64,000 bases of DNA, from positions 2,542,001 to 2,606,000 of the forward strand of contig OZ241385.1 in the NCBI GenBank assembly GCA_965200825.1, in the 5' to 3' direction. The position numbers were made by a program, and so were the translations under genes. This stretch comes from Bin80 sp026709335 (GTDB taxonomy: Bacteria > Bacteroidota > Rhodothermia > Rhodothermales > Bin80). Shown in pieces: positions 17,022 to 24,627 of the stretch. Position 1 is the stretch's first letter; the number at the start of each line of letters is the position of its first letter. The notes under the pieces are model-generated. The model searched no databases, was not told where the DNA came from, and worked only from the letters and a program-made list of their open reading frames with translations.

Positions 17022-17852
17022 TTACAACTCACTGATTTTACCTGCCACCAGTCCATGATGCATGCCAATCTGCTTTGATACTTTTGGCTGTAAAACCTTT
17101 TCATCAGGAAACACCTCAGTAAACAAATCGCTGGCATAAGCAGCGTCAATCGCGCATGTACCATAAAACATTGCCTCTTCGGTTGTCAGAAACCGAATCT
17201 TCTCCAGATCACTCGGGCTGATATAATCTGCACTATGCCCCATCGCAATCACCACATCATATCCTTTCTCCCAAGGCCAGAAATCTCTAATCGAGCAACA
17301 TTTCAATGAGTTTACAAATTCAGGGTGCTTCGCAACCAACTGAGTGAGCATCCCCCAAGATGGATCAATTCCGGTATACATCTCTGGTTCAATGTGAAAA
17401 TGATCTAAGAACCATCCTGTGCCACATCCAATATCCAAAACCTTTTGATCCGAAAAACCATTCCCCAAACAATCCAGCAATGCTTTTTCTTCGCGTTTAT
17501 GTTCTCCACGCTCATACCATGAATCATACGTTGCACTGTGAAAATCATACGGACCTCTGTACTGTTTTGTGGTGCGATTGATTAAAGTTGTTTTTTCTAT
17601 TTCTTCTCCCATCGTCCAATACTTCTGCCCATTGGCCCCAAAACAAATATATTTCCGATAGTAATAAACCTCGTCTTCCCCATAATCGCGAACAATCTGG
17701 GCAACCTCTGAAAACTCATGTGAGTTTTCCCATTCCCTCCGCAAAGTATACCAGTGCGCCTGTGCCGGCATCGTCTTGGCAAAACGAAATGGTTTTGCTT
17801 CCAGCAGTTGAACCGCATCTATTACTTTCTTCACGGTCTGGAGTGTAAGCAT
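17022..17852 (-). CDS. class I SAM-dependent methyltransferase
   Basis: A 276-residue protein with the Rossmann motif I 'VLDIGCGTGWFLDHF' starting near residue 138 and a following acidic position in 'YTGIDPSWG'. The first 100 residues are an unrecognised alpha-helical region rich in aromatic residues. The substrate is unknown; small-molecule methylation is most likely for this Methyltransf_11/25 type. The gene is isolated, with a 646-base gap upstream that holds a 101-bp repeat. Confidence 0.8.
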   Translation of the reverse strand: MLTLQTVKKVIDAVQLLEAKPFRFAKTMPAQAHWYTLRREWENSHEFSEVAQIVRDYGEDEVYYYRKYICFGANGQKYWTMGEEIEKTTLINRTTKQYRGPYDFHSATYDSWYERGEHKREEKALLDCLGNGFSDQKVLDIGCGTGWFLDHFHIEPEMYTGIDPSWGMLTQLVAKHPEFVNSLKCCSIRDFWPWEKGYDVVIAMGHSADYISPSDLEKIRFLTTEEAMFYGTCAIDAAYASDLFTEVFPDEKVLQPKVSKQIGMHHGLVAGKISEL

Positions 17853-17929
17853 AAAATCTTTTTTCTGTAGCCTAACTGAAGACTATATGGATATATCGTG
17901 GATATGTTAATGAATACAGCGAATACTAC

Positions 17930-18030
17930 AGAACCTCTTGCAAAGCCCCTGAAATTGAGCATAAACATTGCTCTGAAAGCACCTGAGGGAGTCTTTTCTG
18001 TCTGAAAACAAAGGTTTTGTAAGAACCTCT
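17930..18030 (+). repeat. 101-bp palindromic repeat family, copy R2
   Basis: A complete 101-bp copy. It opens AGAACCTCTTGCAAAGCCCC and closes GGTTTTGTAAGAACCTCT, so its ends are inverted repeats. Inside lies a small hairpin GAGCA-TAAACAT-TGCTC and the block CACCTGAGGGAGTCTTTTCT. It is co-linear with R3 at 35043-35143 without gaps. It lies in the spacer between the methyltransferase and the peptide-propeller locus. Confidence 0.88.
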
Positions 18031-18498
18031 ACAAATGTGCCATTTTTCATTAACGATCACGGTAGTTTGTCCTTTCCTGTTGGGATAATTCCGGATAGCG
18101 GCTATATCAACCCCCAACATTCACATCAGCCCAATTGAAGCCTTTTTTCTGAAATCACCTTCAGGTTTTGAGTTGATATTTTATGGATTTCGAATATATA
18201 AAACCATGTTTTCTTCGTTCGGATCCGATTCGGATAGAGCCTTGAAATCCACTCAACCCATTTCACTCATTACTCGGCCTGCCACAGCCGAGCGACCGAA
18301 GCCCTCTGAACAGAACTCATTCGCGTACGAAAAACATCCAAGAAAAATTATACCGCAGAATCAAGTAGTGTATGCCAGATAATGGAAACCTCAGTTGGAT
18401 ATGCCTCTGTTTGTCCGCTCGAGGAATGTTTCATTTGGTAAACTCAATTTTTATGTATATCTTGGTCTCTCCTTTCACTAATCATACCACTATGTCCC
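18031..18498. other. spacer upstream of the peptide-propeller locus
   Basis: About 470 bases without a supported gene. A short minus-strand frame from 18120 is cut after about 30 codons by repeat R2 and may be the start of a lost gene. A plus-strand frame of 69 codons at 18173-18382 has no recognisable features. The promoter for the peptide-propeller genes should lie near the right end. Confidence 0.5.
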
Positions 18499-18824
18499 AT
18501 GACTACAATTTCAAATGCTAAGACCGTTCTAACTCATTCTGTTTTCTTGCTATCTGCAGTGTTTGGTGGGTGGATTGCAAGCGCAATTCTCTCTACCCCA
18601 CTCACCGAGATTGAGCACGCCATGATTCGTCCCTGCGAAGATGATGCGTGTGGGAGCATTTTTTTGACGGCCCGAACGGCCCCTATGATATCGGTTTTGA
18701 TGTTTGCCTGCGCAACGACGGGGCAGGTTCTGATTGCGATATGCAGGCGGACGGCGGGTGTGCTACGAGCGAGTGTTGCTCCGATTGCTGTCCATGGTGG
18801 AAATTTTGGTGTAAGGATGACTGA
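18499..18824 (+). CDS. cysteine-rich membrane-targeted peptide, needs a -1 frameshift
   Basis: The gene opens with an N-terminal hydrophobic segment (residues about 10-32) and then 'RPCEDDACG'. In the initial frame the sequence after a 7-T run becomes low-complexity and hydrophobic and stops at 18840, abutting the next ATG. A -1 slip at the run (18659-18665) gives about 108 residues in all, with a coherent tail holding eight more cysteines: 'DVC', 'GSDCDMQADGGCATSECCSD', 'CCPWWKFWCKDD', stop at 18822-18824. The tail looks like a secreted disulphide-rich peptide. Either the run lost one T (pseudogene) or the site is programmed. It shares C-E-x-D-x-C with the peptide gene at 41185-41454 and directly precedes a propeller gene. 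Confidence 0.55.
18659..18665 (+). promoter_or_regulatory. candidate -1 ribosomal frameshift site
   Basis: The codons ATT TTT TTG contain T-TTT-TTG, a classical X-XXY-YYZ slippery heptamer in the correct phase. A -1 slip moves the ribosome into the cysteine-rich frame. A single lost T in a homopolymer would look the same, so the choice between programmed shift, mutation and assembly error is open. Confidence 0.4.
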
Positions 18825-18840
18825 GGTGACATTGACATAA

Positions 18841-19971
18841 ATGAGCAGAATCATGAAGACTTCCCTGTTGACGCTTATAATCATCATGTTGATGCAGGTC
18901 TCGTGTGTGCTGGAGACATTAGCTTATTCTTCTCAAAAATGGATACACCCGACCAGCGATAATATTCCAAATGTTACCAACCCCGACTTCATCCTTAGGC
19001 CACTAAATGATGTTCTTACGGTAGGCCCGGACTTCTACTCCTCCCTTGCGATTATCGACACGGTCATTATTGGAGTTGATGAGGGTGAGCCATATGAGAT
19101 GCTTGGAAACATATTCGATATAGAGGTTGATGTAGACGGACGTATATTTATCTTAGACCGTGAATTCGGCGAGGTGTTATTCTATGATCCTGACGGCTCA
19201 TACCTTGGTTCTTTTGGTGGTCCAGGTGTAGGCCCAGGAGAATTTACAGAGCCCGGTGAGTTAGCACTATCGGAATCTGGCAGAATAGCCGTGGTTTTTG
19301 AGGAGAGGATACACGTATTTGAACGTCAGGAAAATGGGCAGTTTCTATACCGGAACAGTTTTCCTGCCGTTGGTTCGCGTGGGTGTGCAATGAACGACCA
19401 TATCTATGTAAGTGATTATCATCCTGGTCGACCTGGAAATATTCAAAAGTTCACAATGGAAGGGGAATGGGTGGCATCCTTTGGGTATACATATCGGTCA
19501 GAGAGTGAGTTTGTAACTTCCGTCATGTCGAGTGGGGCTTCAGCAAGACTCGCATGCAGTGAGCGGCATGGTATCATAGGTATGGCTTTGAGCCGGATAC
19601 CGATCTTAGATGGGTACTCAGAAGATGGGGAATTATTATGGCGAATAAAATTTGAAGACCTGAAATCTTCTCCGATTGAAGAACACAATGGAGGCCGTAA
19701 GCTAATCTATAAAAAGTCGTCCAAAGGAGATGGAGTGTTGGCGTATTTTTTTACTGATGCAGATGGGGAATTTTTTAACATCACCCATTTTATAAATGCT
19801 GGACGCGGGAAACCGACTCCATGGCATTATTACCGGGTTGATGTGCGGACGGGGGATGGTCAGTATACAGGTAATGCTCGGTTTCTTCGTGCCACACACC
19901 GTGACTATGTTATTCAATCTCTCGAATATCCCTACCCCACTTTGCGTGTATTTCATCTTGATGGAAATTGA
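18841..19971 (+). CDS. six-bladed beta-propeller lipoprotein
   Basis: A 376-residue exported protein. The N-terminus 'KTSLLTLIIIMLMQVSC' reads as a lipoprotein signal with cleavage before the cysteine (ATG at 18841 or 18853). The mature part has NHL/TolB-like blades: 'MLGNIFDIEVDVDGRIFILD', 'VLFYDPDGSYLGSFGG' with 'GVGPGEF', and further D-G repeats. This is the six-bladed propeller family common in Bacteroidota, which often pairs with short peptide genes. It follows the cysteine-rich peptide gene by 16 bases (or none in the unshifted frame) and is followed by a thioredoxin-like gene. Confidence 0.8.
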   Translation: MSRIMKTSLLTLIIIMLMQVSCVLETLAYSSQKWIHPTSDNIPNVTNPDFILRPLNDVLTVGPDFYSSLAIIDTVIIGVDEGEPYEMLGNIFDIEVDVDGRIFILDREFGEVLFYDPDGSYLGSFGGPGVGPGEFTEPGELALSESGRIAVVFEERIHVFERQENGQFLYRNSFPAVGSRGCAMNDHIYVSDYHPGRPGNIQKFTMEGEWVASFGYTYRSESEFVTSVMSSGASARLACSERHGIIGMALSRIPILDGYSEDGELLWRIKFEDLKSSPIEEHNGGRKLIYKKSSKGDGVLAYFFTDADGEFFNITHFINAGRGKPTPWHYYRVDVRTGDGQYTGNARFLRATHRDYVIQSLEYPYPTLRVFHLDGN

Positions 19972-20295
19972 GTCCGTCATTGATTCTGTTTGGGATGGGA
20001 AATCATCGTTTATTGTTGGGGGCTCTGGTTCTATTTACCGCCTCGTTAGGACTAGGCATCGCCCGTCTGATTCCTGTACCAGCAGTTAGCTTTACGTGGA
20101 AGCAGCCTCGCACGGGTGATCATAAACCTTACACACCAGCATTCAGAATAGATGAGAACAGGGAATTGGTGTTGGTTTACATTGGTTCGCGATTTTGTGA
20201 TGCATCAAATCATGCAGCACTGCCCGGATTAGTAGAAGAGTTGAAACATGAAATGTTACTCCGGGCGGTTGACTTGAATATTGGCTTTTCAGTTG

Positions 20296-21583
20296 GGTTC
20301 TGTAGGGTTTTGTATGAAATGATTAAATTCAAGCTGAATCAAATATAGAAATTTCATGACAAAGGAATTTATGAATGCGGTGATGCGGGACTCGTTAGGA
20401 CTTGACTCCGAGTGGCAAGTTGACGAGGTCACCTTTAACCCGAAGGAGCGACGAATTGATGTTTATCTTTCGCATTCGGGGCAGAACCTGATCTGTCCAG
20501 AGACGGGAGAACCCGGAGTATTTTATGACCGTCGCAGGGAGCGCGTATGGCGTCACTTGGACTGGTTTCAGAGCGTTTGTTATATTCATTGCAGACTTCC
20601 ACGCGTGAAGTCTTCTGCGGGGATCAAAACGATGGAGATTCCCTGGACGGATCCATCAAGTCATGCGACGCATTCGTTTGAGAGCTGGGCGATAGAGATC
20701 CTGCGGGTGAACAAGAATCAGACCAAAACGGCCGGGTTGATCCGCTGCTCATTTGATCAGGTTCATGCGTTCATGCACCGGGGGGTTGAGCGCGGAATGA
20801 AGCGAAGGAAGCTGGAAGCAGTCGCTCATGTGAGCGTGGATGAGAAAGCCCTCCGGCGCGGGCATGTCTATGCAACGATCGTTTGTGATTCGACCCGTGG
20901 TGTGGTGCTTGATGTCGGGGAAGGGCGGACGAAAAAAGGCACGATCGCACTCTTAGAGCGCATTTTTGAAGACCTAAAAGAGAAAGTAGAGACGGTCTCC
21001 ATCGATATGTGGAAAGCCTTCATTGGAGCGGTCAAAACCGTTTTTCCCGAGGCGGCCCTGATCCACGACCGGTTTCATTTGATCCAGTATCTCAATACAG
21101 CGCTGAACAAGGTTCGCCAGCGTGAAGTGAAAACCCATCCGGAAGAATTGAAGGGGAGCCGATTTGCACTGTTGAAGAACGAGAAGAATCGCACCAAAAC
21201 GCAGGAAGAGATCTTCAAGATCATCCAGGAAGCCAACCTGGAAGTCAGTGTAGCCTGGCGATTGCGAGAAGACTTCAAAGCCCTCTTTAACAGCACCTCT
21301 TTCGCCGAAGCAAAGAAAGATTTTGATCTCTGGATCAAAAGCGTGGAAACCGCAGGGGTGAAAGAAGTCATCAAGATTGCAGAGATGTTCAGAGAACATT
21401 ATGAGGGAGTCTGTAACGCGCTTTGCCATCCACAATCCAATGCGATCGCTGAACGTATGAATGGGAAAATTCAAGAGATCAAAACCATCGGAAGAGGATA
21501 CAGAAGGTTTGAAAACTTCAGAGTCGCAATTCTCTTCTTCTGCGGAGGTCTAGATCTCAAACCACACAAAGCCCAGTAGAACC
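20296..21583 (+). mobile_element. ISL3-family insertion sequence (complete)
   Basis: A 1288-bp element. The left end GGTTCTGTAGGGTTTTGTATG and the reverse complement of the right end, GGTTCTACTGGGCTTTGTGTG, form imperfect terminal inverted repeats. It is flanked by a perfect 8-bp target duplication TTCAGTTG (20288-20295 and 21584-21591), as expected for ISL3. It contains one intact transposase gene and breaks the thioredoxin-like gene. A shorter, deleted relative lies at 43742-44476. Confidence 0.95.
20356..21579 (+). CDS. ISL3 family transposase
   Basis: A 407-residue DDE transposase. An N-terminal zinc-binding/helix-turn-helix region (with 'NLICPETGE' and paired C/H positions near 'VCYIHCRLPRVK') is followed by the catalytic core with acidic residues in 'VAHVSVDEKA', 'VETVSIDMWKAF' and 'SNAIAERMNGKIQEIKTIGR'. 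Length and frame are normal, so the element should be mobile. The gene fills almost the whole element, ending four bases from its right end. Confidence 0.95.
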   Translation: MTKEFMNAVMRDSLGLDSEWQVDEVTFNPKERRIDVYLSHSGQNLICPETGEPGVFYDRRRERVWRHLDWFQSVCYIHCRLPRVKSSAGIKTMEIPWTDPSSHATHSFESWAIEILRVNKNQTKTAGLIRCSFDQVHAFMHRGVERGMKRRKLEAVAHVSVDEKALRRGHVYATIVCDSTRGVVLDVGEGRTKKGTIALLERIFEDLKEKVETVSIDMWKAFIGAVKTVFPEAALIHDRFHLIQYLNTALNKVRQREVKTHPEELKGSRFALLKNEKNRTKTQEEIFKIIQEANLEVSVAWRLREDFKALFNSTSFAEAKKDFDLWIKSVETAGVKEVIKIAEMFREHYEGVCNALCHPQSNAIAERMNGKIQEIKTIGRGYRRFENFRVAILFFCGGLDLKPHKAQ

Positions 21584-22149
21584 TTCAGTTGTAGGGGTAG
21601 GTATTGATTGGCTGCCAACTGATGGATGGAAGCATTTGGGTAAGTATGGGGCATTTGATGAAATCATTGTAGGACGCAAGTGGTCCGGTTTGGGGGCACG
21701 TCAGTTTATGAAGGAGGTAGTCGTTGGAACTTCTGCTACTCCGCAGATATTGGTATACGAGAGGCGAAAGAGAGGCGAAGATGGCGTGGATACTACTGCT
21801 TGGGATAACGTAGTACTTGCTCGCAAGTTGGGTATAAACCGGATCCAAAACTGGGCTGACAGAGGAGCTCCCATACCAAATCTGCCGTAATTCTGTCTTC
21901 CCGTATGGCTGACGGGGAATTTCTTCACCGGCCTTGGTTTTAGCACACTCCCCAATCAATCATATAATTGCCTTTATCTGCCTCTTGGATACTCCATTCC
22001 ATAGGCGCCAGCATCCTGCATAACCTCATCAACTGCTTATCGAGAGTCCGCGGACAGATGTCCATCACGGTGGCAGACTCTTGTTTTCCTTGTGGAAAAA
22101 GTTCGTAATTTTTTCCACAATTCTGACTCATTACATAGCATCGACTATC

Positions 22150-22902
22150 ATGCCAAAAAAGGCCTCTTCAAAAATATCTCCTATTACCGCTGCAAGAGAT
22201 TCCACCAAAATTCTGATCGTTGACGACGAAGATGATATTCTTGACCTGCTCCGCTACAATCTTGAACTGTTGGGAATGAAGATCCTTACCGCTCGCAACG
22301 GAGTTGAAGCACTGAAGATCATTGACAATGAAGCCGTTGATCTCGTCGTGCTGGACATCATGATGCCCCAGATGAATGGACTGGAGGTATGTCAATATAT
22401 TCGAAATTTCTCCAACCTGAAAACGGTGCCAATTTTATTTCTCACCGCGCGTTCCGAAGAAGAAGATCACATCCAAGGATTGGACGTCGGTGCTGACAGC
22501 TATCTCCCGAAAACATTTGGGATTGATGTGATTATCTCTCAGATAAAAGCCCTCCTGAGAGGAACTCAGCGCGTCCTTCCCAGTGCCTCCGTATTGAGTA
22601 TTCATGACCTGGATATTGACCGGGACCGCTATTGGGTCTTCCAGAAAAGCGAGAATACACGCGAGAAAATCCATTTTACCCGCAGGGAATTTGATCTGTT
22701 ATACTTTTTAGCTAATTCGCCGGGATACGTATTCACGCGCAGAACCCTGATCAAAAAAGTTTGGGGAATGAAAGTAGAAGTAGGGGAACGGACCATTGAT
22801 GTGCACGTCAGCAAGCTCAACAAAAAACTTGGTAAATATCAAGACTCTGATTACATCCAGTCCGTTAAAGGAGTTGGCTATCGCTTCCTGAGCCCGAATT
22901 AA
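22150..22902 (+). CDS. OmpR/PhoB-family response regulator
   Basis: A 250-residue two-component regulator. The receiver domain has D25/D26, the phospho-acceptor D69 in 'VVLDIMMPQMNG' and K121. A winged-helix DNA-binding domain ends 'RTIDVHVSKLNKKLG' and 'YIQSVKGVGYRF'. The usual Lys-Pro after the fifth strand reads Lys-Thr here, with proline before the lysine ('YLPKTF'), which is unusual. ATG at 22150 is chosen because the upstream frame needs TTG and adds an unrelated tail. The histidine kinase follows 14 bases later, making this a PhoB/PhoR-like or RprXY-like pair. Confidence 0.93.
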   Translation: MPKKASSKISPITAARDSTKILIVDDEDDILDLLRYNLELLGMKILTARNGVEALKIIDNEAVDLVVLDIMMPQMNGLEVCQYIRNFSNLKTVPILFLTARSEEEDHIQGLDVGADSYLPKTFGIDVIISQIKALLRGTQRVLPSASVLSIHDLDIDRDRYWVFQKSENTREKIHFTRREFDLLYFLANSPGYVFTRRTLIKKVWGMKVEVGERTIDVHVSKLNKKLGKYQDSDYIQSVKGVGYRFLSPN

Positions 22903-22916
22903 CGCGCGGTGTATCA

Positions 22917-23972
22917 ATGGATTCTGTTCAAAAATCCCCCGGGAATCGACTTGCCTATCGAATATCTTGGCGTGTGTGCCTCGTTGTAGTAATTACGCTC
23001 TTCCTGTCATCCTTATTAGGCTTTCGTATGCCTTGGTGGGTGGCCATATCCGCCAGCATAATTGTTGGATCTGCCACTTTTTTGGGAGTTCGATGGATGG
23101 TTACACAGCGTATTGTTGCGTTACGATCCGCACTTACCGGAATCGGAGAGACTGATGTGATCACTCCCCCTGAGGACGCTTTGCTTCCTCGCGATGAACT
23201 GACTCTTCTTGTTAACCTCGCTCATGAAGCCGATCAACGTGTCGCGAGCCAAATGCAGGAGCTGGAGCGCATGGAAAACTACCGGCGGGAATTTCTGGGG
23301 AACGTATCCCATGAACTCAAAACACCCATTTTTGCAATTCGGGGATTTGCTGAAACCCTCCTTAGTGGTGCCTTGGATGACAAGAAGGTCCGACGTTCTT
23401 TTGTCAAGAAAGTGCTCCGCAATGCCAACCGACTGGCAATGCTTGCCGAAGACCTCTCCTCAGTTGCCCGAATCGAAATGGGAGAACTTTCCATGGACTT
23501 GGAACCATTCGATCTGCTTGAACTGGGAAAAGAAGTTCTTGAATCTCTTGAATCCATCGCGGCAGAACGCCACATCTCCCTGCGGCTCTCCTTGCCGCCT
23601 GATTTACCTGAGGTAGTTGGAGACCGAAATCAGATTAGTCAAGTACTCAGAAACCTCATCGATAACGGCATCAAATATGGTAAAGATGGCGGACAAGTGG
23701 AGTTGATTGCACGCCCCTCACATGAAGGAACTGTCAAAGTTTCAGTGGTCGATAACGGGATTGGTATTGCTTCAGAATATATTCCACGGCTCACCGAACG
23801 ATTTTTTCGAGTAGAACACAGCCGCTCATCGAAACTCGGCGGAACCGGACTGGGACTTGCCATAGTGAAACATATTCTCAACGCACATGGAAGGCAGCTC
23901 GTGGCCGAAAGCCAGCCAGGAAGTGGTTCTACCTTTGGCTTTACCCTCCCTACAAATGACGAGTTGATCTGA
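22917..23972 (+). CDS. PhoR-like sensor histidine kinase
   Basis: A 351-residue membrane kinase. Two membrane helices (about residues 18-36 and 40-60) are separated by only a few residues, so it has almost no periplasmic sensor domain. A HAMP-like linker follows, then the phospho-acceptor H132 in 'FLGNVSHELKTPIFAIRGFA', and the ATPase boxes 'NLIDNGIKYG' (N), 'VVDNGIGI' (G1) and 'GGTGLGLAIVKHI' (G2). It should phosphorylate the adjacent regulator and sense a membrane or protein signal rather than a soluble ligand. Its 3' end overlaps the convergent coaE by 23 bases. Confidence 0.93.
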   Translation: MDSVQKSPGNRLAYRISWRVCLVVVITLFLSSLLGFRMPWWVAISASIIVGSATFLGVRWMVTQRIVALRSALTGIGETDVITPPEDALLPRDELTLLVNLAHEADQRVASQMQELERMENYRREFLGNVSHELKTPIFAIRGFAETLLSGALDDKKVRRSFVKKVLRNANRLAMLAEDLSSVARIEMGELSMDLEPFDLLELGKEVLESLESIAAERHISLRLSLPPDLPEVVGDRNQISQVLRNLIDNGIKYGKDGGQVELIARPSHEGTVKVSVVDNGIGIASEYIPRLTERFFRVEHSRSSKLGGTGLGLAIVKHILNAHGRQLVAESQPGSGSTFGFTLPTNDELI

Positions 23973-24588
23973 ACGTCTCCGGACTAAGAGATTCCGTACC
24001 CGTGATCAATTCATGGAGTTTTTGTGTCTTGTGTCGGAGTTCTGTCAAATCACCTTCATTTATCAGAATCACATCCGCTCGGCGCTCCGCTTCGTTCGGA
24101 GGGATTTGACTCTGCATTCTTTCACGGACTTGCTGATCACTTACACCATCACGGGCTTTTACCCGTTCGATCCTTACGTCGTCGGGAGCACGGAGCAAAC
24201 AAACCGCATCCAGATGATCTTCCAACTTCGCCTCAAAAATGAGAGCTGCCTCATGGACTAGAAGACCGCTCTGAATCCGGCTCTTCAGAGCTTCAAATGC
24301 TTCGCCAACTCTTGGATGCACGATTGCGTTTAATCTTTGTAGCTTGGATTCATCCCCAAAAACCTGCCCTGCAAGCCAGGGACGATTTAAGAATCCATTG
24401 GATCTGTAGCTCATGCCCCCAAATGCCTGAATAATCTCTTCACGAACGTGGATGCTGGATTCCATGAGTTCTCGAGCTATCAGATCTGCTTCAAATATGA
24501 CGGCTCCTAGCTCCCGCAGATACCCGCATACAGTGGTCTTCCCGCTACCAATTCCCCCGGTAACCCCCAGGGTTCGTATTTCCAGCAT
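23950..24588 (-). CDS. coaE: dephospho-CoA kinase
   Basis: A 212-residue P-loop kinase for the last step of coenzyme A synthesis. 'GVTGGIGSGKTTVC' sits at the N-terminus, followed by 'VIFEADLIAREL' (the family usually has D-A-D; here E-A-D), 'LNAIVHPRV' and the lid region 'RVKARDGVSDQQVRERMQSQ'. Length matches the family (about 200). It is convergent with the sensor kinase and followed by the large outer-membrane-type protein on the same strand. Confidence 0.95.
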   Translation of the reverse strand: MLEIRTLGVTGGIGSGKTTVCGYLRELGAVIFEADLIARELMESSIHVREEIIQAFGGMSYRSNGFLNRPWLAGQVFGDESKLQRLNAIVHPRVGEAFEALKSRIQSGLLVHEAALIFEAKLEDHLDAVCLLRAPDDVRIERVKARDGVSDQQVRERMQSQIPPNEAERRADVILINEGDLTELRHKTQKLHELITGTESLSPETFRSTRHL

Positions 24589-24627
24589 TGTTTCAAAATT
24601 TGTGGATTACTACCGAGCGGAAAGTAA

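Larger units (their letters stand above)
19995..21890 (+). pseudogene. thioredoxin-fold-like protein, interrupted by an ISL3 element
   Basis: The 5' part (19995-20295) and 3' part (21592-21890) join in one open frame of 199 residues when the element and one 8-bp duplication are removed. A longer start (TTG at 19968) overlaps the propeller stop. It has an N-terminal membrane anchor (residues about 5-20), then 'LVLVYIGSRFCDASNHAALP' (strand plus a lone active-site-like cysteine), and later 'VVVGTSATPQILVYER', where T-P matches the cis-proline strand of thioredoxin folds. A membrane-tethered thiol or peroxiredoxin-like protein is plausible beside a cysteine-rich peptide. As it stands it is truncated. 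Confidence 0.65.

Noticed and set aside
17926..18120. Minus-strand frame running into repeat R2
   Set aside because: The first 30 codons could be the start of a lost gene, but the rest is the repeat itself; too little to name.
21940..22131. Minus-strand 63-codon frame upstream of the response regulator
   Set aside because: It has a vaguely helical pattern but overlaps the expected promoter and matches nothing I recognise.
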